DNA of 64,000 nucleotides, taken from the NCBI RefSeq assembly GCF_002646595.1, contig NZ_PDUD01000001.1, positions 372,001 through 436,000 on the forward strand, given 5' to 3'. The notes beneath the pieces were generated by a model. That model saw only the letters and a list, made by a program, of their open reading frames with translations. It ran no database searches and had not been told where the DNA came from. Below are positions 18,801 through 26,269 of the stretch, piece after piece. Position 1 is the stretch's first letter; every line of letters starts with the position of its first letter. Made by a program: the position numbers and the translations under genes. This stretch comes from Flavilitoribacter nigricans DSM 23189 = NBRC 102662. GTDB lineage: Bacteria > Bacteroidota > Bacteroidia > Chitinophagales > Saprospiraceae.

Positions 18801-20033
18801 ATCAAAAATATCGGTGTTCAGATCGAAATGCAACTGGATCGTTCCGCGCTGATCAAAGTCGTGCACCTGCAGCCGCAGGTGGTGAGCCGGGTCGGCGTGA
18901 TCGGGATGCACCCAATCCAGGCGCATCGGCATTCCGTTGAAATCCGGAAAACTCGCATTGATATAATTCAGCACTACATTGTAGGCCCGGCTCAATTCGG
19001 GCGTACTGGTACCGGCCCGGGCATTTTTGAGGAAGCTGTTGGTTTCCTCCTGCATCTTTTTGAAGAGCGAAAGAAAGGTCTCATCTGGCCCCAGGCTTAC
19101 TGCCAGTGGGAACAGTTCGATGAAGAGGCCGGGTATGTTTTTTTGCTGCGGGCTAGTCCGGTTATGTGCGGGAGTGCCGATGGCCAGTTCCTGCTGCCCG
19201 GAAACCCGGTAGGTAAAGGCCGCCAGCAAACTGGCAAAAATATTGAACAGAGAAGTGTGCAGGGTCCAGGAGCGCAATTCCGGCCGCCGAGCCAGTTCCT
19301 GCAAAGCCGCCATACGCTCCGGGCCAAGGTCCAGGCTGATCCGCTGGGAAGCGGTATCCACCATTCTTTTATCCCGACCGTAAAAGGCCGGAGCCCGGGC
19401 TAAAGTATTGGCTTTGTTGCACCAGTGAGCGGCAGCCGACGATTTGGCGGTCTGCTCTCTGGTTTCGATCTGCTCCCGGACGTATTCCCGAAAGGCGGGT
19501 AAGGCCTCCGGTTCCGGCTGTGCCTCATCCCCGAGGGCATGATAGTATCCGGCGAGCGCCCGGTATTGCAGGGTCATGGCCCAGGCATCGATGATCAGAT
19601 GGTGTTCGTTAAAAAACCAGACATATTTTTCGGGTGATAATTTGATGAGCGCCGCATCAAAAAGCCGTTCTCCGAGGTCAAAATTTACCCGGCTGCGGCG
19701 GGCTGCCCATTCTTTTAGTTGCTTTTCGGTGGTGTCCCGGCCAGACCAGTCCAGATAGTCCAGCTCGAAATCTATATGATCCTGCAGGATCTGACGCGGC
19801 TCTCCGTTCCGCTCTTCAAACACCATTCGCATGGCATCATTCTGGCGGACCAATTCCCGGAAAGCCCGGCGGAACCGATCCACATCGAGCGCCCCGGCGA
19901 TCTCAAAACACATGGCCATATTATAGAGCGGACGATCCGGATAAAGGCTTTGTCCCATCCAGATGAGGTATTGGCTGGAGGTAAGGGGCAGCGCCCCAGA
20001 GGAGGAATGCGGAGTAGTTGCGAATTCGTTCAT
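15852..20033 (-). CDS. NRPS-1: C - A(interrupted by zinc-ribbon/PP-loop domain) - T, 1393 aa
   Basis: Single-module peptide synthetase. The condensation domain (about 15-430) has HHLIID with H144, H145 and D149. The adenylation domain (about 460-1290) has A3 YTSGSTG at 610, A5 NEYGPTEAT at 748, A7 YRSGDL at 838, A8 from about 861 and A10 NGKVDK at 1283. Between A8 and A9 is an insert of about 340 residues (see the separate entry). The specificity residues by hand alignment are D656 L657 T660 K699 I722 G724 E749 V757 G758, i.e. DLTKIGEVG, one conservative change from the textbook Asn code DLTKLGEVG. The carrier domain has GGDSLSG with Ser1342. There is no thioesterase, so the chain should pass to NRPS-2. 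An upstream carrier gene 39 bp away probably supplies the first acyl group. Confidence 0.93.
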   Translation of the reverse strand: MNEFATTPHSSSGALPLTSSQYLIWMGQSLYPDRPLYNMAMCFEIAGALDVDRFRRAFRELVRQNDAMRMVFEERNGEPRQILQDHIDFELDYLDWSGRDTTEKQLKEWAARRSRVNFDLGERLFDAALIKLSPEKYVWFFNEHHLIIDAWAMTLQYRALAGYYHALGDEAQPEPEALPAFREYVREQIETREQTAKSSAAAHWCNKANTLARAPAFYGRDKRMVDTASQRISLDLGPERMAALQELARRPELRSWTLHTSLFNIFASLLAAFTYRVSGQQELAIGTPAHNRTSPQQKNIPGLFIELFPLAVSLGPDETFLSLFKKMQEETNSFLKNARAGTSTPELSRAYNVVLNYINASFPDFNGMPMRLDWVHPDHADPAHHLRLQVHDFDQRGTIQLHFDLNTDIFDQELRTELPAHFLRLLDQFLANPAAPIAETALVEGNGEISVPDSEVIVPDTVLTTFEKIVGQYPGEMAVATESQSITYRDLDQRSNQLARFLLDNGLEKGDRVALLLRRSPELIISIWAVLKAGGTFVPVPVHTPAGRALGIIHDADARLVLSTSDLIDHLEMADRNIIRLDVEQAFIAGLPADKPQVTLSGRDLAYLIYTSGSTGLPKGVMLSHAALAHYIQWAGSTYVEQEVPVMPLFTSIGFDLTITSLFLPLLTGGTIIPFPETDSPADLALLDVLRDDRINLIKLTPSHLGMIDGEEYAASRIRTMIVGGEFFKTSLALAVSRQFGNQIRIFNEYGPTEATVGCVVHEFDRGQDEEYRAVPIGLPIARMPVFILDEYQHPVPNGVAGELYIGGRGLAEGYWGQDDLTAEKFIRIPALTDGRLYRSGDLVRMNRSGQLEYIGRKDEQVKIGGRRVELEEISSALSRHPAIGNAVVSLRSRRTQAAKVADHNCVRCGLPANYPTAEFDEQGVCHLCRSFQHYQENVQKYFRTMADLKALFTEKPGSADRAYDCIMLLSGGKDSTYALGQLVELGLNVLAFTLDNGYISQQAKDNISRVVQELGVDHVFGETPVMNEIFVDSLQRHCNVCDGCFKTIYTLSIQLALEKNIPYIVTGLSRGQFFETRLTEELFRKERFDADEIDNIILQARKAYHRVDDAVRELMDVSMFADDTVFERVQFVDFYRYTDVSLEEMLNYLDQRLPWVRPTDTGRSTNCLINQAGIFVHKKEKGYSNYAFPYSWDVRIGHKTREASLEEINETIDEVEVQKILDEIGYTEARKSADETGQLIAYYSAPASIDTYELRDFLASRMPDYMIPVQFIRMDRLPVTSNGKVDKEALPEPDHIRPSLKIEYVAPRSDMEELLSEIWTDILGLDRVGVFDNFIDIGGDSLSGIRLMARINEMLELELPINLIFEKTTIASLATAIEARIQTLLAAMDRAE
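16329..17351 (-). other. Inserted zinc-ribbon + PP-loop (adenine nucleotide alpha hydrolase-like) domain within NRPS-1
   Basis: Residues about 895-1235 of NRPS-1, in frame, splitting the C-terminal subdomain of the adenylation domain between A8 and A9. It opens with a zinc-ribbon-like pair, C906-x2-C909 and C926-x2-C929 (NCVRCGLP ... VCHLC), typical of WbpG/PseA-type N-acetyl sugar amidotransferases. The PP-loop is LLSGGKDSTYAL with S971-GGKDS. A second cysteine group is C1039-x2-C1042-x2-C1045, and a lone C1168 lies in STNCLINQ. PP-loop enzymes adenylate a carbonyl or base before amidation or thiolation; cysteine groups like these also occur in TtcA/TtuA-type sulfur transferases. The reaction here is unknown. 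The borders are estimates from where the A-domain sequence breaks off and resumes (at about QLIAYYSAP). Confidence 0.85.
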
Positions 20034-20072
20034 GATGATCCTGTTGTCATTTTAAGTTGCTTCCTGCGGCCT

Positions 20073-20309
20073 TTACTGCCGGCTGCTGATGTAGTTGACC
20101 ATGGCTTCCACCGTCAGGAAATTCTCGATGGTCATATCCCTGGGTGGCACGGTAATTCCGTACTGGTTTTCAATGAATCCGATAATTTTCATCATGCCCA
20201 TCGATTCTACCAGGCCGCTTCCGAGCAGATCGTCCTGCGGCGTGATCTCCAAGCCGGCGTCTCCGGCGTGGAGCTCGTCTTTGATGTAGGTGATCAGTTG
20301 CTTATCCAT
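20073..20309 (-). CDS. Stand-alone acyl/peptidyl carrier protein, 78 aa
   Basis: Small acidic carrier protein with the phosphopantetheine site in LLGSGLVESMGMM; the Ser of VES is the attachment residue, replacing the DSL of most carriers. It starts 8 bp inside the end of the adenylation-enzyme gene and precedes NRPS-1 by 39 bp. The trio of adenylation enzyme, carrier and acyl-CoA-dehydrogenase-like oxidase matches the PltF/PltL/PltE and PigI/PigG/PigA sets that turn carrier-bound proline into pyrrole-2-carboxyl thioester. It is therefore the likely tether for the starter unit. Activation would come from the Sfp-type enzyme at 31560-32282. Confidence 0.88.
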   Translation of the reverse strand: MDKQLITYIKDELHAGDAGLEITPQDDLLGSGLVESMGMMKIIGFIENQYGITVPPRDMTIENFLTVEAMVNYISSRQ

Positions 20310-21912
20310 GTACTTGTTTGATTTTTTCCAGTAATTGTGTTTTCAGTGCCGGCCGGTCCACTTTATCCGAACCGGTGCGGGGAAAATCCGACAGCTCAAA
20401 AATGCTCTGCGGTAGTGCGTACCAGGGGAGTTTATCCCCCAGAGCGGCGATCAGGTCCTTTTCGGTAGTGCCGTTGGATCCGTTCAGGATTACCGAACCG
20501 ATGATCAGGGTTTCTTCCGACCCGTTCCGATAGGGAAAGACTGCCGCTTCCTTTACGGTTCCCAGCGACCGCAACTGGTGTTCTACCGCTTCCAACTCCA
20601 CCCGGTAACCCCGGGTCTTGATCTGTTGATCTTTCCGGCCCATGAAGTGCAGCAGGCCGGCTTCATCCTGCCGGACCAGGTCACCGGTGCGGTAGTATTT
20701 TTCCGAAAATCCGGGCGCTACCTCCATGCAATAGAAGGCCTTTTCGGTCAAGTCCGGCTGCCCCCAGTATCCCTGCATGGCGGTTGCGCTGCGAATGAGT
20801 AGTTCACCAATATTTCCCGGACCAACCTCCCGGTCCTGGTCATCCAGGATCAGCATCTGCGTATTTTCCCAGACGGTGCCCAAGGGAGCGGGCTGCCCCG
20901 ACAATGGTGGTTCCTCCAGATGATAATAGGTGCACTGGTTCACTTCGGCCGGCCCGTAGACATTGCTGAACCGCGCCTGCGGCCACTTTTCCATGAGGGC
21001 CGCCAGGTGAGCGGGCGGAAAGACTTCTCCGCCGAATAATATCCAACGCAGTGCCGACAGATCCCGTTCTTCCAGAATACCGCGCTGCAAGAGCTGGATC
21101 AGGGCCAGCGGCACCGAATACCAGATGGAAAGTTTTTCCTTTTCGATCAACTGGCTCAGACTGGCCGGCATCTTGGTATAAGCGTCCGGGATGATCACTG
21201 TAGTGGCTCCCACCAGCGGAGCAGTGAAGTAACCCAGGGTTGAAATATCGAAATAGATGGGCGCATGGTTGCCGATCCGATCCTGCCCGGTCAGTTGGTA
21301 GGTCTGCGCGGATAAACGCGCGTAGGCCAAACCGCTAGCGTGCGTGTGCATGATGCCTTTCGGCGATCCGGTGGAGCCGGAAGTGTACATGATGTAGGCC
21401 AGGTCTTTCTCACAGACCCGCCCGGCCGGACTGCGATCCGTGGGCATCTCCCAGACTTCGTCCCAGCTTATGGTCTTTACCGGCAAATCCGTTTTCAATC
21501 CGATAATGCTTTCCAGGGGTAGCGCTTCGCCATCGACCAATTGTTGGAGTCGGCGTTTTTGCACCGGCTGACTGATGAGGTGTTTCACCCTACAGCTTCG
21601 CAGAATACCCCGAATTCGTTCAAGCGGTGCATTGGGATCCAATGGAACATATACCGCTCCGGCCTGCATGATCCCGTAGATCGCCAGGGCCGTTTCCAGG
21701 CACCGATTCAGATAGATGCCGACCCGGTCTCCTTTTCGGACGCCCATTTCCTGCAACAGCAGTGCCAGCTGCTGCATGCGTTCGGCCAGTTGGGCGTAAG
21801 TATATTGCTGATTACCCCCGCGGAAGGCCGGTTGATCCGGATACCGGTACGCCGAATCCAGGACCGAGTGGGTCAGTAAATAGTTCCATCCTTTATCTCT
21901 TGCTTCGGCCAT
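20302..21912 (-). CDS. Stand-alone adenylation enzyme, probable L-prolyl-AMP ligase, 536 aa
   Basis: Acyl-adenylate ligase without its own carrier domain. A3 is YTSGSTGSPKG (176-186); the A4 segment NHAPIYFDISTLGYF and A5 NVYGPAEVNQCTYY are like those of the proline-activating enzymes of pyrrole pathways; the A10 lysine is in GSDKVDR. Hand-aligned pocket residues D222 I223 L226 Y265 L292 G294 V318 Q326 C327 compare with DLLYLALVC reported for the PltF group: D, L, Y, L and C agree and others are mostly conservative. It overlaps the carrier gene by 8 bp and the dehydrogenase gene by one base (TAATG). Proline specificity is therefore likely but rests on hand alignment. Confidence 0.82.
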   Translation of the reverse strand: MAEARDKGWNYLLTHSVLDSAYRYPDQPAFRGGNQQYTYAQLAERMQQLALLLQEMGVRKGDRVGIYLNRCLETALAIYGIMQAGAVYVPLDPNAPLERIRGILRSCRVKHLISQPVQKRRLQQLVDGEALPLESIIGLKTDLPVKTISWDEVWEMPTDRSPAGRVCEKDLAYIMYTSGSTGSPKGIMHTHASGLAYARLSAQTYQLTGQDRIGNHAPIYFDISTLGYFTAPLVGATTVIIPDAYTKMPASLSQLIEKEKLSIWYSVPLALIQLLQRGILEERDLSALRWILFGGEVFPPAHLAALMEKWPQARFSNVYGPAEVNQCTYYHLEEPPLSGQPAPLGTVWENTQMLILDDQDREVGPGNIGELLIRSATAMQGYWGQPDLTEKAFYCMEVAPGFSEKYYRTGDLVRQDEAGLLHFMGRKDQQIKTRGYRVELEAVEHQLRSLGTVKEAAVFPYRNGSEETLIIGSVILNGSNGTTEKDLIAALGDKLPWYALPQSIFELSDFPRTGSDKVDRPALKTQLLEKIKQVHG

Positions 21913-23063
21913 TATATTCCAAGTAGTTTGGCGATAATGTTTCGCTGTATATCCGATGTACCGGCGTAAAGCACTCCGCCGATCGCATCTCTCAGATCTC
22001 TTTCGATACCGGTTTCCGTCAGATAGGCGATGCCGCCACCGTTGCGAATGGCGTCCAGACTGGAAGCCAGAAAGCTTTCGCTCAGTTGCAGCTTCAGGAG
22101 CGCCGCCTCCATCATGGCGGATTTTCCCTGACTTTTCAGCCAGGCGGCTTTATATAATAACATACGGGAGGTTTCCAATCGGAGTTTCATGTCGGCCACC
22201 CGATTGGCCACCGACTGAAATTTCCCGATCGGCTGGTCAAACTGGCGGCGGCGGGTAACGAAATCTACCGTATTTTCCAGTTGCCGTTCCATGGACCCCA
22301 ACTGGCTGGCCAGGATGAAACAACGATCGTATTCGAGGGAATGACTGATGATACTGAAACCGGCACCTTCGGCTCCGAGCCGGTTCTCTTCGGGGATAAA
22401 GCACTGCTGAAAGCTTAGTTTGCCGATCGGCACCGTGCGCATGCCCATTTTCGACTGCACGGGATGCTGGATCAACCCTTCCGTTCCTCGCTCGACGATA
22501 AACGCGGAGATCCCCCATTTCCCGAGAGCCGGATTCGTGCGGGCCAGTACCATGACGACATCCGCGATCGGGCCGAAAGTGATCAGGTGTTTTTCTCCTT
22601 CGAGTAAATAGCCGCCCTCCGTTTTTTCCGCCCGGGTATTCATCGAAAATACATCGGAACCCGCATCGGGTTCGGTGAGGGCGTGGGCTCCGATAAGCCG
22701 GCCCGCCGCCATTCCCGGCAGGTATTTCTTCCGTTGTTCCTCGCTGCCAAATTCAAAGATGGGTAACTGTACGGTCCACATGTGCGCATTCAGCCCCAGG
22801 GCCAGTCCGTTGTCGGTGCAGGCGTAACCGAAGCCCTCCATGGCCAGGGTGGCCCGGAGCAGATCCCGATCCTCGAAGGTCCCTCCGTAGGCTTTGGGGA
22901 TGGACAAACCCTGAATACCGAATTCGGCGCATTTTTCCCAGGCTTCCCGGGAAAAGATCCCCCGTTCGTCCCGGTCGGCCACAGCCGGATCCAGTGTCTG
23001 ACGAGCAAACGCCTCTACTTCTTTTCTGTATGCCAGATGATGTTCCGGCCAGGAAAAATCCAT
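21912..23063 (-). CDS. Acyl-CoA dehydrogenase-like flavoprotein, probable prolyl-carrier oxidase, 383 aa
   Basis: Full acyl-CoA dehydrogenase fold: helical N-domain, the FAD-contact segment HALTEPDAGSD (127-137), the beta-domain, and a C-terminal end YAGTSDIQRN (366-375). The classic MCAD catalytic Glu position is Ala367, as in isovaleryl-CoA-type enzymes, which take the base from a helix nearer the middle; here that segment is SLEYDRCF (242-249), with Glu244 and Asp246. PltE/PigA/RedW-type prolyl-carrier dehydrogenases are of this kind and make pyrrole-2-carboxyl thioester from proline. I chose the ATG at 23063; the frame stays open back to 23228, but those codons overlap the upstream gene and show no domain sequence. 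Confidence 0.85.
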   Translation of the reverse strand: MDFSWPEHHLAYRKEVEAFARQTLDPAVADRDERGIFSREAWEKCAEFGIQGLSIPKAYGGTFEDRDLLRATLAMEGFGYACTDNGLALGLNAHMWTVQLPIFEFGSEEQRKKYLPGMAAGRLIGAHALTEPDAGSDVFSMNTRAEKTEGGYLLEGEKHLITFGPIADVVMVLARTNPALGKWGISAFIVERGTEGLIQHPVQSKMGMRTVPIGKLSFQQCFIPEENRLGAEGAGFSIISHSLEYDRCFILASQLGSMERQLENTVDFVTRRRQFDQPIGKFQSVANRVADMKLRLETSRMLLYKAAWLKSQGKSAMMEAALLKLQLSESFLASSLDAIRNGGGIAYLTETGIERDLRDAIGGVLYAGTSDIQRNIIAKLLGI

Positions 23064-23107
23064 TTTTTTTCTTTTAAACTTTGGATGTCTGGAGCTTGAA
23101 AACCAAT

Positions 23108-24193
23108 CTATTTCGCCGCCGCACCGGAAACCGGAGCGTGTTTTTGCAGGAAGTGATAGGGATTGAGTGCGTCTTCGGAATGATTCTCGATCTCGATGGG
23201 TGTACCCAGGTTCAGCTGTTGTGCACAATCCAGGAATAATTCGGTCACTACCATATCTTCCAGCGAAAGCCCGGTTGAATCAAATATACTTCGCTGGTGG
23301 CGAATATCTTGATATTTATTTCGATTCTTGATCACTTCGATAATGTCCGGAGCGATATCCGCGGGTTCCAGTTGTTGGCATTCCCCCTCCACCAGTGCCT
23401 GCTCCAGAAAATCGGGACACACAAAACTCCGGCGCAACAACTCCACCGGGATCTCGATCTTTCCCGGAAAATCGGAGCCAACCGCATTGATATGCACATG
23501 GGGCAAGGTTTCGCATTCGAAAAACAGAGGGCCCGCACCAATTTCTATGGAAGTGGCGGTAGAAATAATTTCCGCCGATCCTACGATCTGGGCAATGTCT
23601 CCGGGGACGAACTGCGTAGACAGATCCAGACAACTGCAGCGATCCGGAAAAGTAGCCATCGCCTGTTCGTCGGTATCGTAATACCAAACCAGTTCAAAAT
23701 CGAATATCCTGGATAAAGCGTGCAGCTGACTAACCGCCTGGGAGCCGCAACCGATCAGTCCCAGAGTGGAACTCTCCGGATCGGCCAGGTACTTACTGGC
23801 AACGGCGGAAGCCGCGCCGGTACGGAATGCCGTCAAAAAGATACCGTCTACCAGTGACTGTAAATGCCCGGTGCGGGTATCGTAAGTCGCAATAGTGGAC
23901 ACAATGGTGGGCAGGCCCAATTCCGCCGGATTTTTGGGATGATAGCCCACCGTTTTCACGAGCACCTGACGCCCCAACTGATGGATGGGCATCCATTCCA
24001 CCAGGCCTTCTACCGGTTGCTGGTAGTGAAAACCCGAACGAACCGGAATGATGGTTTGCTCTTCGTCGTAGGACTGAAAAGCGTGGATCATTTTTTCGAT
24101 AAGCTGATCCATCAGGTAATTTAATCCAAAATGTAATACGATCTTTTCAATATCCCGGTGAGAAAGTATCAGGGTCTCCGTGTTTTTAGGCAT
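23108..24193 (-). CDS. Ornithine cyclodeaminase/mu-crystallin family protein, 361 aa
   Basis: NAD-dependent enzyme of the OCD family. The dinucleotide fold has GLIGCGSQA (145-153); the substrate lysine is near LVKTVG (Lys80) and the catalytic-type acid is Asp241 in INAVGSDFPGK, matching the VGxDxPGK signature of ornithine cyclodeaminase. The known reaction of that enzyme is L-ornithine to L-proline plus ammonia. As first gene of an operon with a proline-type adenylation enzyme, making proline is the simplest role (inference); other family members are alanine dehydrogenases or amino-acid synthases. A TTG start at 24214 is possible; the ATG at 24193 is preferred. Confidence 0.85.
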   Translation of the reverse strand: MPKNTETLILSHRDIEKIVLHFGLNYLMDQLIEKMIHAFQSYDEEQTIIPVRSGFHYQQPVEGLVEWMPIHQLGRQVLVKTVGYHPKNPAELGLPTIVSTIATYDTRTGHLQSLVDGIFLTAFRTGAASAVASKYLADPESSTLGLIGCGSQAVSQLHALSRIFDFELVWYYDTDEQAMATFPDRCSCLDLSTQFVPGDIAQIVGSAEIISTATSIEIGAGPLFFECETLPHVHINAVGSDFPGKIEIPVELLRRSFVCPDFLEQALVEGECQQLEPADIAPDIIEVIKNRNKYQDIRHQRSIFDSTGLSLEDMVVTELFLDCAQQLNLGTPIEIENHSEDALNPYHFLQKHAPVSGAAAK

Positions 24194-24332
24194 CTTATAT
24201 TTTTCTTTAAACAACCAATCGAAATAATTAAAGAGCCTTAAACAACCCGGTATTTAGGGAAGGCTCGACTTATATACGGTTTTAAGAGGGCGGGTTGGAT
24301 TTCTAAATAGAAGAAAATTTAAAAAACGTTTG

Positions 24333-24361
24333 TGTAACAATGTAATAATTTTTTTGTTACA
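24333..24361. promoter_or_regulatory. Candidate operator: perfect inverted repeat between the divergent NRPS operons
   Basis: Two perfectly complementary 8-bp arms, TGTAACAA at 24333-24340 and TTGTTACA at 24354-24361, separated by 13 A/T-rich bases. The centre-to-centre distance is 21 bp, two DNA helical turns, as expected for a dimeric regulator. It sits in the 241-bp gap between the ornithine cyclodeaminase gene (minus) and the ABC exporter gene (plus), so one protein could control both operons. The GC-poor arms and lack of a following T-run in the minus direction argue against a terminator. No candidate regulator gene is inside the cluster. Confidence 0.55.
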
Positions 24362-24434
24362 AGTTTTTTCCAATTTTATTTCAGTAGTTTTCGGGGATTC
24401 CAAATCCTAAACACCGATAAGCGCCGTATCTTAG

Positions 24435-26255
24435 GTGACGACCTTATTCACTACAACAAATTCTAGTACCATTAAACGACTCTTACAAATATTCAACCGC
24501 CGGGAAAAGATCCGATTTGGCAAACTATTCCTGGGCATTCTGATCACCGTATTTCTGGAAATAATCGGTCTGGCTTCCATCCTGCCTTTTATGGAACTGG
24601 TTGCCAATCCCCAGGCCATCGATAATAGTATCTGGCTCGAAAGAGCCTACAACTTTTTCAATTTCGAGAGCCGGGAACAGATGTTGATCGCCACCGGGCT
24701 GGGCGTAGTCGCACTGATCGGCATTTCGAGTGCCACATCCATTGCGACCACCTGGATGCAATATAAATATTCCTGGAGTACTGCCCACAGTCTGGGTATG
24801 AGGCTGCTGCAAACCTACCTGAAAAAACCCTATAAATTCTATCTGACCCACAATACCACCGAATTGCAGACCTACATTATGGGGGAAGTGGGAAGCCTCA
24901 CCAGCGGAGTGATCATTCCGGTTATCGAGATTATATCCCGCAGTCTGGTTTCCATCATCATTTTCGCTTTGCTTCTGCTGGTGGACAGCAAGATTGCCCT
25001 CGTCATGTTCGGTAGCCTGGGTGGCGCCTACTTGTTGATCTACCTGGCACGCCAGGGCTTTTTAAAACGGATCGGCCACCATCGGATCAATATGAATATG
25101 CTGCGGTACAAAAACCTGAGCGAACTGCTGAGCGGGATCAAAACCGTCAGCGTATATAACGAGCAGCCCTATTTTTACCGCCGCTACGAAGAGGCTTCCC
25201 GGGAATTCAGTGATGTACAGCCCAAATATAACCTGGTCCTTTCTGCGCCCCGTTATATCCTGGAATTCCTGGCCTTCGGCAGTATTCTGGCCATTACGAT
25301 CTACCTGCTGACCACGCTGGGAGATATTCAGAGCGCCATTCCGCGACTTACACTTTACGCCGTGGCCGGTTACCGGCTGCTGCCGGCGCTGCAAATGGCC
25401 TTTTCGGCGGCCGCCAAGGTGAGACATAATTTCCCGGTACTGGATCGCCTGCACGAAGATCTGGTTTTCAGTCTGCAGCAAAGCCCGGTGAGCAGGACCG
25501 CTCCGGAATCTATTGACTTCAACGAAAGCATTCGCCTCAAAAACGTTAGTTATACTTACGAAAACAACGATCATCCGGTGATCAAAGACCTCAACCTGGA
25601 GATCCAAAAGGGGCAGACCGTCGCTTTTGTCGGATCCACCGGTTCCGGAAAAAGTACTCTGATCGATATGATCGCCGGACTGTTGGTGCCCGGAAAGGGC
25701 CGGATAATGATCGACCACCAGCTGCTCCAGTCGGGATCGATCCGCGCCTGGCAGGACCTGATCGCCTACGTGCCGCAGGATGTATTTCTCTTCGATGACA
25801 CCATTGCGCGGAATATTGCGATCGGCCGGGAAGACGAAGAGATCGACTTCGACCGCCTGGAGGATGTGACCCGGATCGCCGATATCTACGATTTCATCGT
25901 GCAGGAACAAAAGCAGGGTTTTCACACCGAGATCGGTGAAAAAGGAGTCCGGCTTAGCGGCGGGCAGCGCCAGCGCCTGGGCCTGGCCCGCGCCTTATAC
26001 CGCCAACCCGAAGTATTGATCCTGGACGAAGCGACCAGTGCTCTGGACAGTATTACCGAAAGGGGCATCATCGACGCACTGATCGCATTCCCCGCCGATA
26101 TCACCACCATCATCATCGCCCATCGCCTGTCTTCCGTGCGCCATGCCGATTGCATTTACGTGCTGGAAGAGGGTAAGGTCGTAGCGAAGGGGAATTACTC
26201 CACACTGATGCATACCGATGACACCTTCAAAAATATGGTTCAATTATCATCCTAA
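24435..26255 (+). CDS. ABC transporter, fused membrane and ATPase domains (type I exporter), 606 aa
   Basis: Half-transporter that dimerises to export a substrate. The membrane domain has about six helices (residues 25-330). In the ATPase domain Walker A is GSTGSGKST (400-408), the ABC signature LSGGQRQR begins at 507 and Walker B VLILDEATSA at 527. The start is a GTG at 24435; the next ATG would delete the first helix. It is the first gene of the right-hand NRPS operon, 14 bp before the HupE-like gene, so the likely cargo is the peptide product or an intermediate. PglK-like lipid-oligosaccharide flippases share this layout, which leaves some doubt. Confidence 0.9.
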   Translation: MTTLFTTTNSSTIKRLLQIFNRREKIRFGKLFLGILITVFLEIIGLASILPFMELVANPQAIDNSIWLERAYNFFNFESREQMLIATGLGVVALIGISSATSIATTWMQYKYSWSTAHSLGMRLLQTYLKKPYKFYLTHNTTELQTYIMGEVGSLTSGVIIPVIEIISRSLVSIIIFALLLLVDSKIALVMFGSLGGAYLLIYLARQGFLKRIGHHRINMNMLRYKNLSELLSGIKTVSVYNEQPYFYRRYEEASREFSDVQPKYNLVLSAPRYILEFLAFGSILAITIYLLTTLGDIQSAIPRLTLYAVAGYRLLPALQMAFSAAAKVRHNFPVLDRLHEDLVFSLQQSPVSRTAPESIDFNESIRLKNVSYTYENNDHPVIKDLNLEIQKGQTVAFVGSTGSGKSTLIDMIAGLLVPGKGRIMIDHQLLQSGSIRAWQDLIAYVPQDVFLFDDTIARNIAIGREDEEIDFDRLEDVTRIADIYDFIVQEQKQGFHTEIGEKGVRLSGGQRQRLGLARALYRQPEVLILDEATSALDSITERGIIDALIAFPADITTIIIAHRLSSVRHADCIYVLEEGKVVAKGNYSTLMHTDDTFKNMVQLSS

Positions 26256-26269
26256 AATCTTAATCATCA

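Noticed and set aside
23064-23228. Upstream extension of the dehydrogenase-like gene by 55 codons
   Set aside because: These codons overlap the 3' end of the ornithine cyclodeaminase gene and show no dehydrogenase sequence; the ATG at 23063 begins the conserved fold.
24329-24353. Possible Bacteroidota promoter TTTG ... TAATTTTT in the divergent gap
   Set aside because: The spacing is about 13 bases instead of the expected 19 or so, and the sequence overlaps the inverted repeat, which explains it better.
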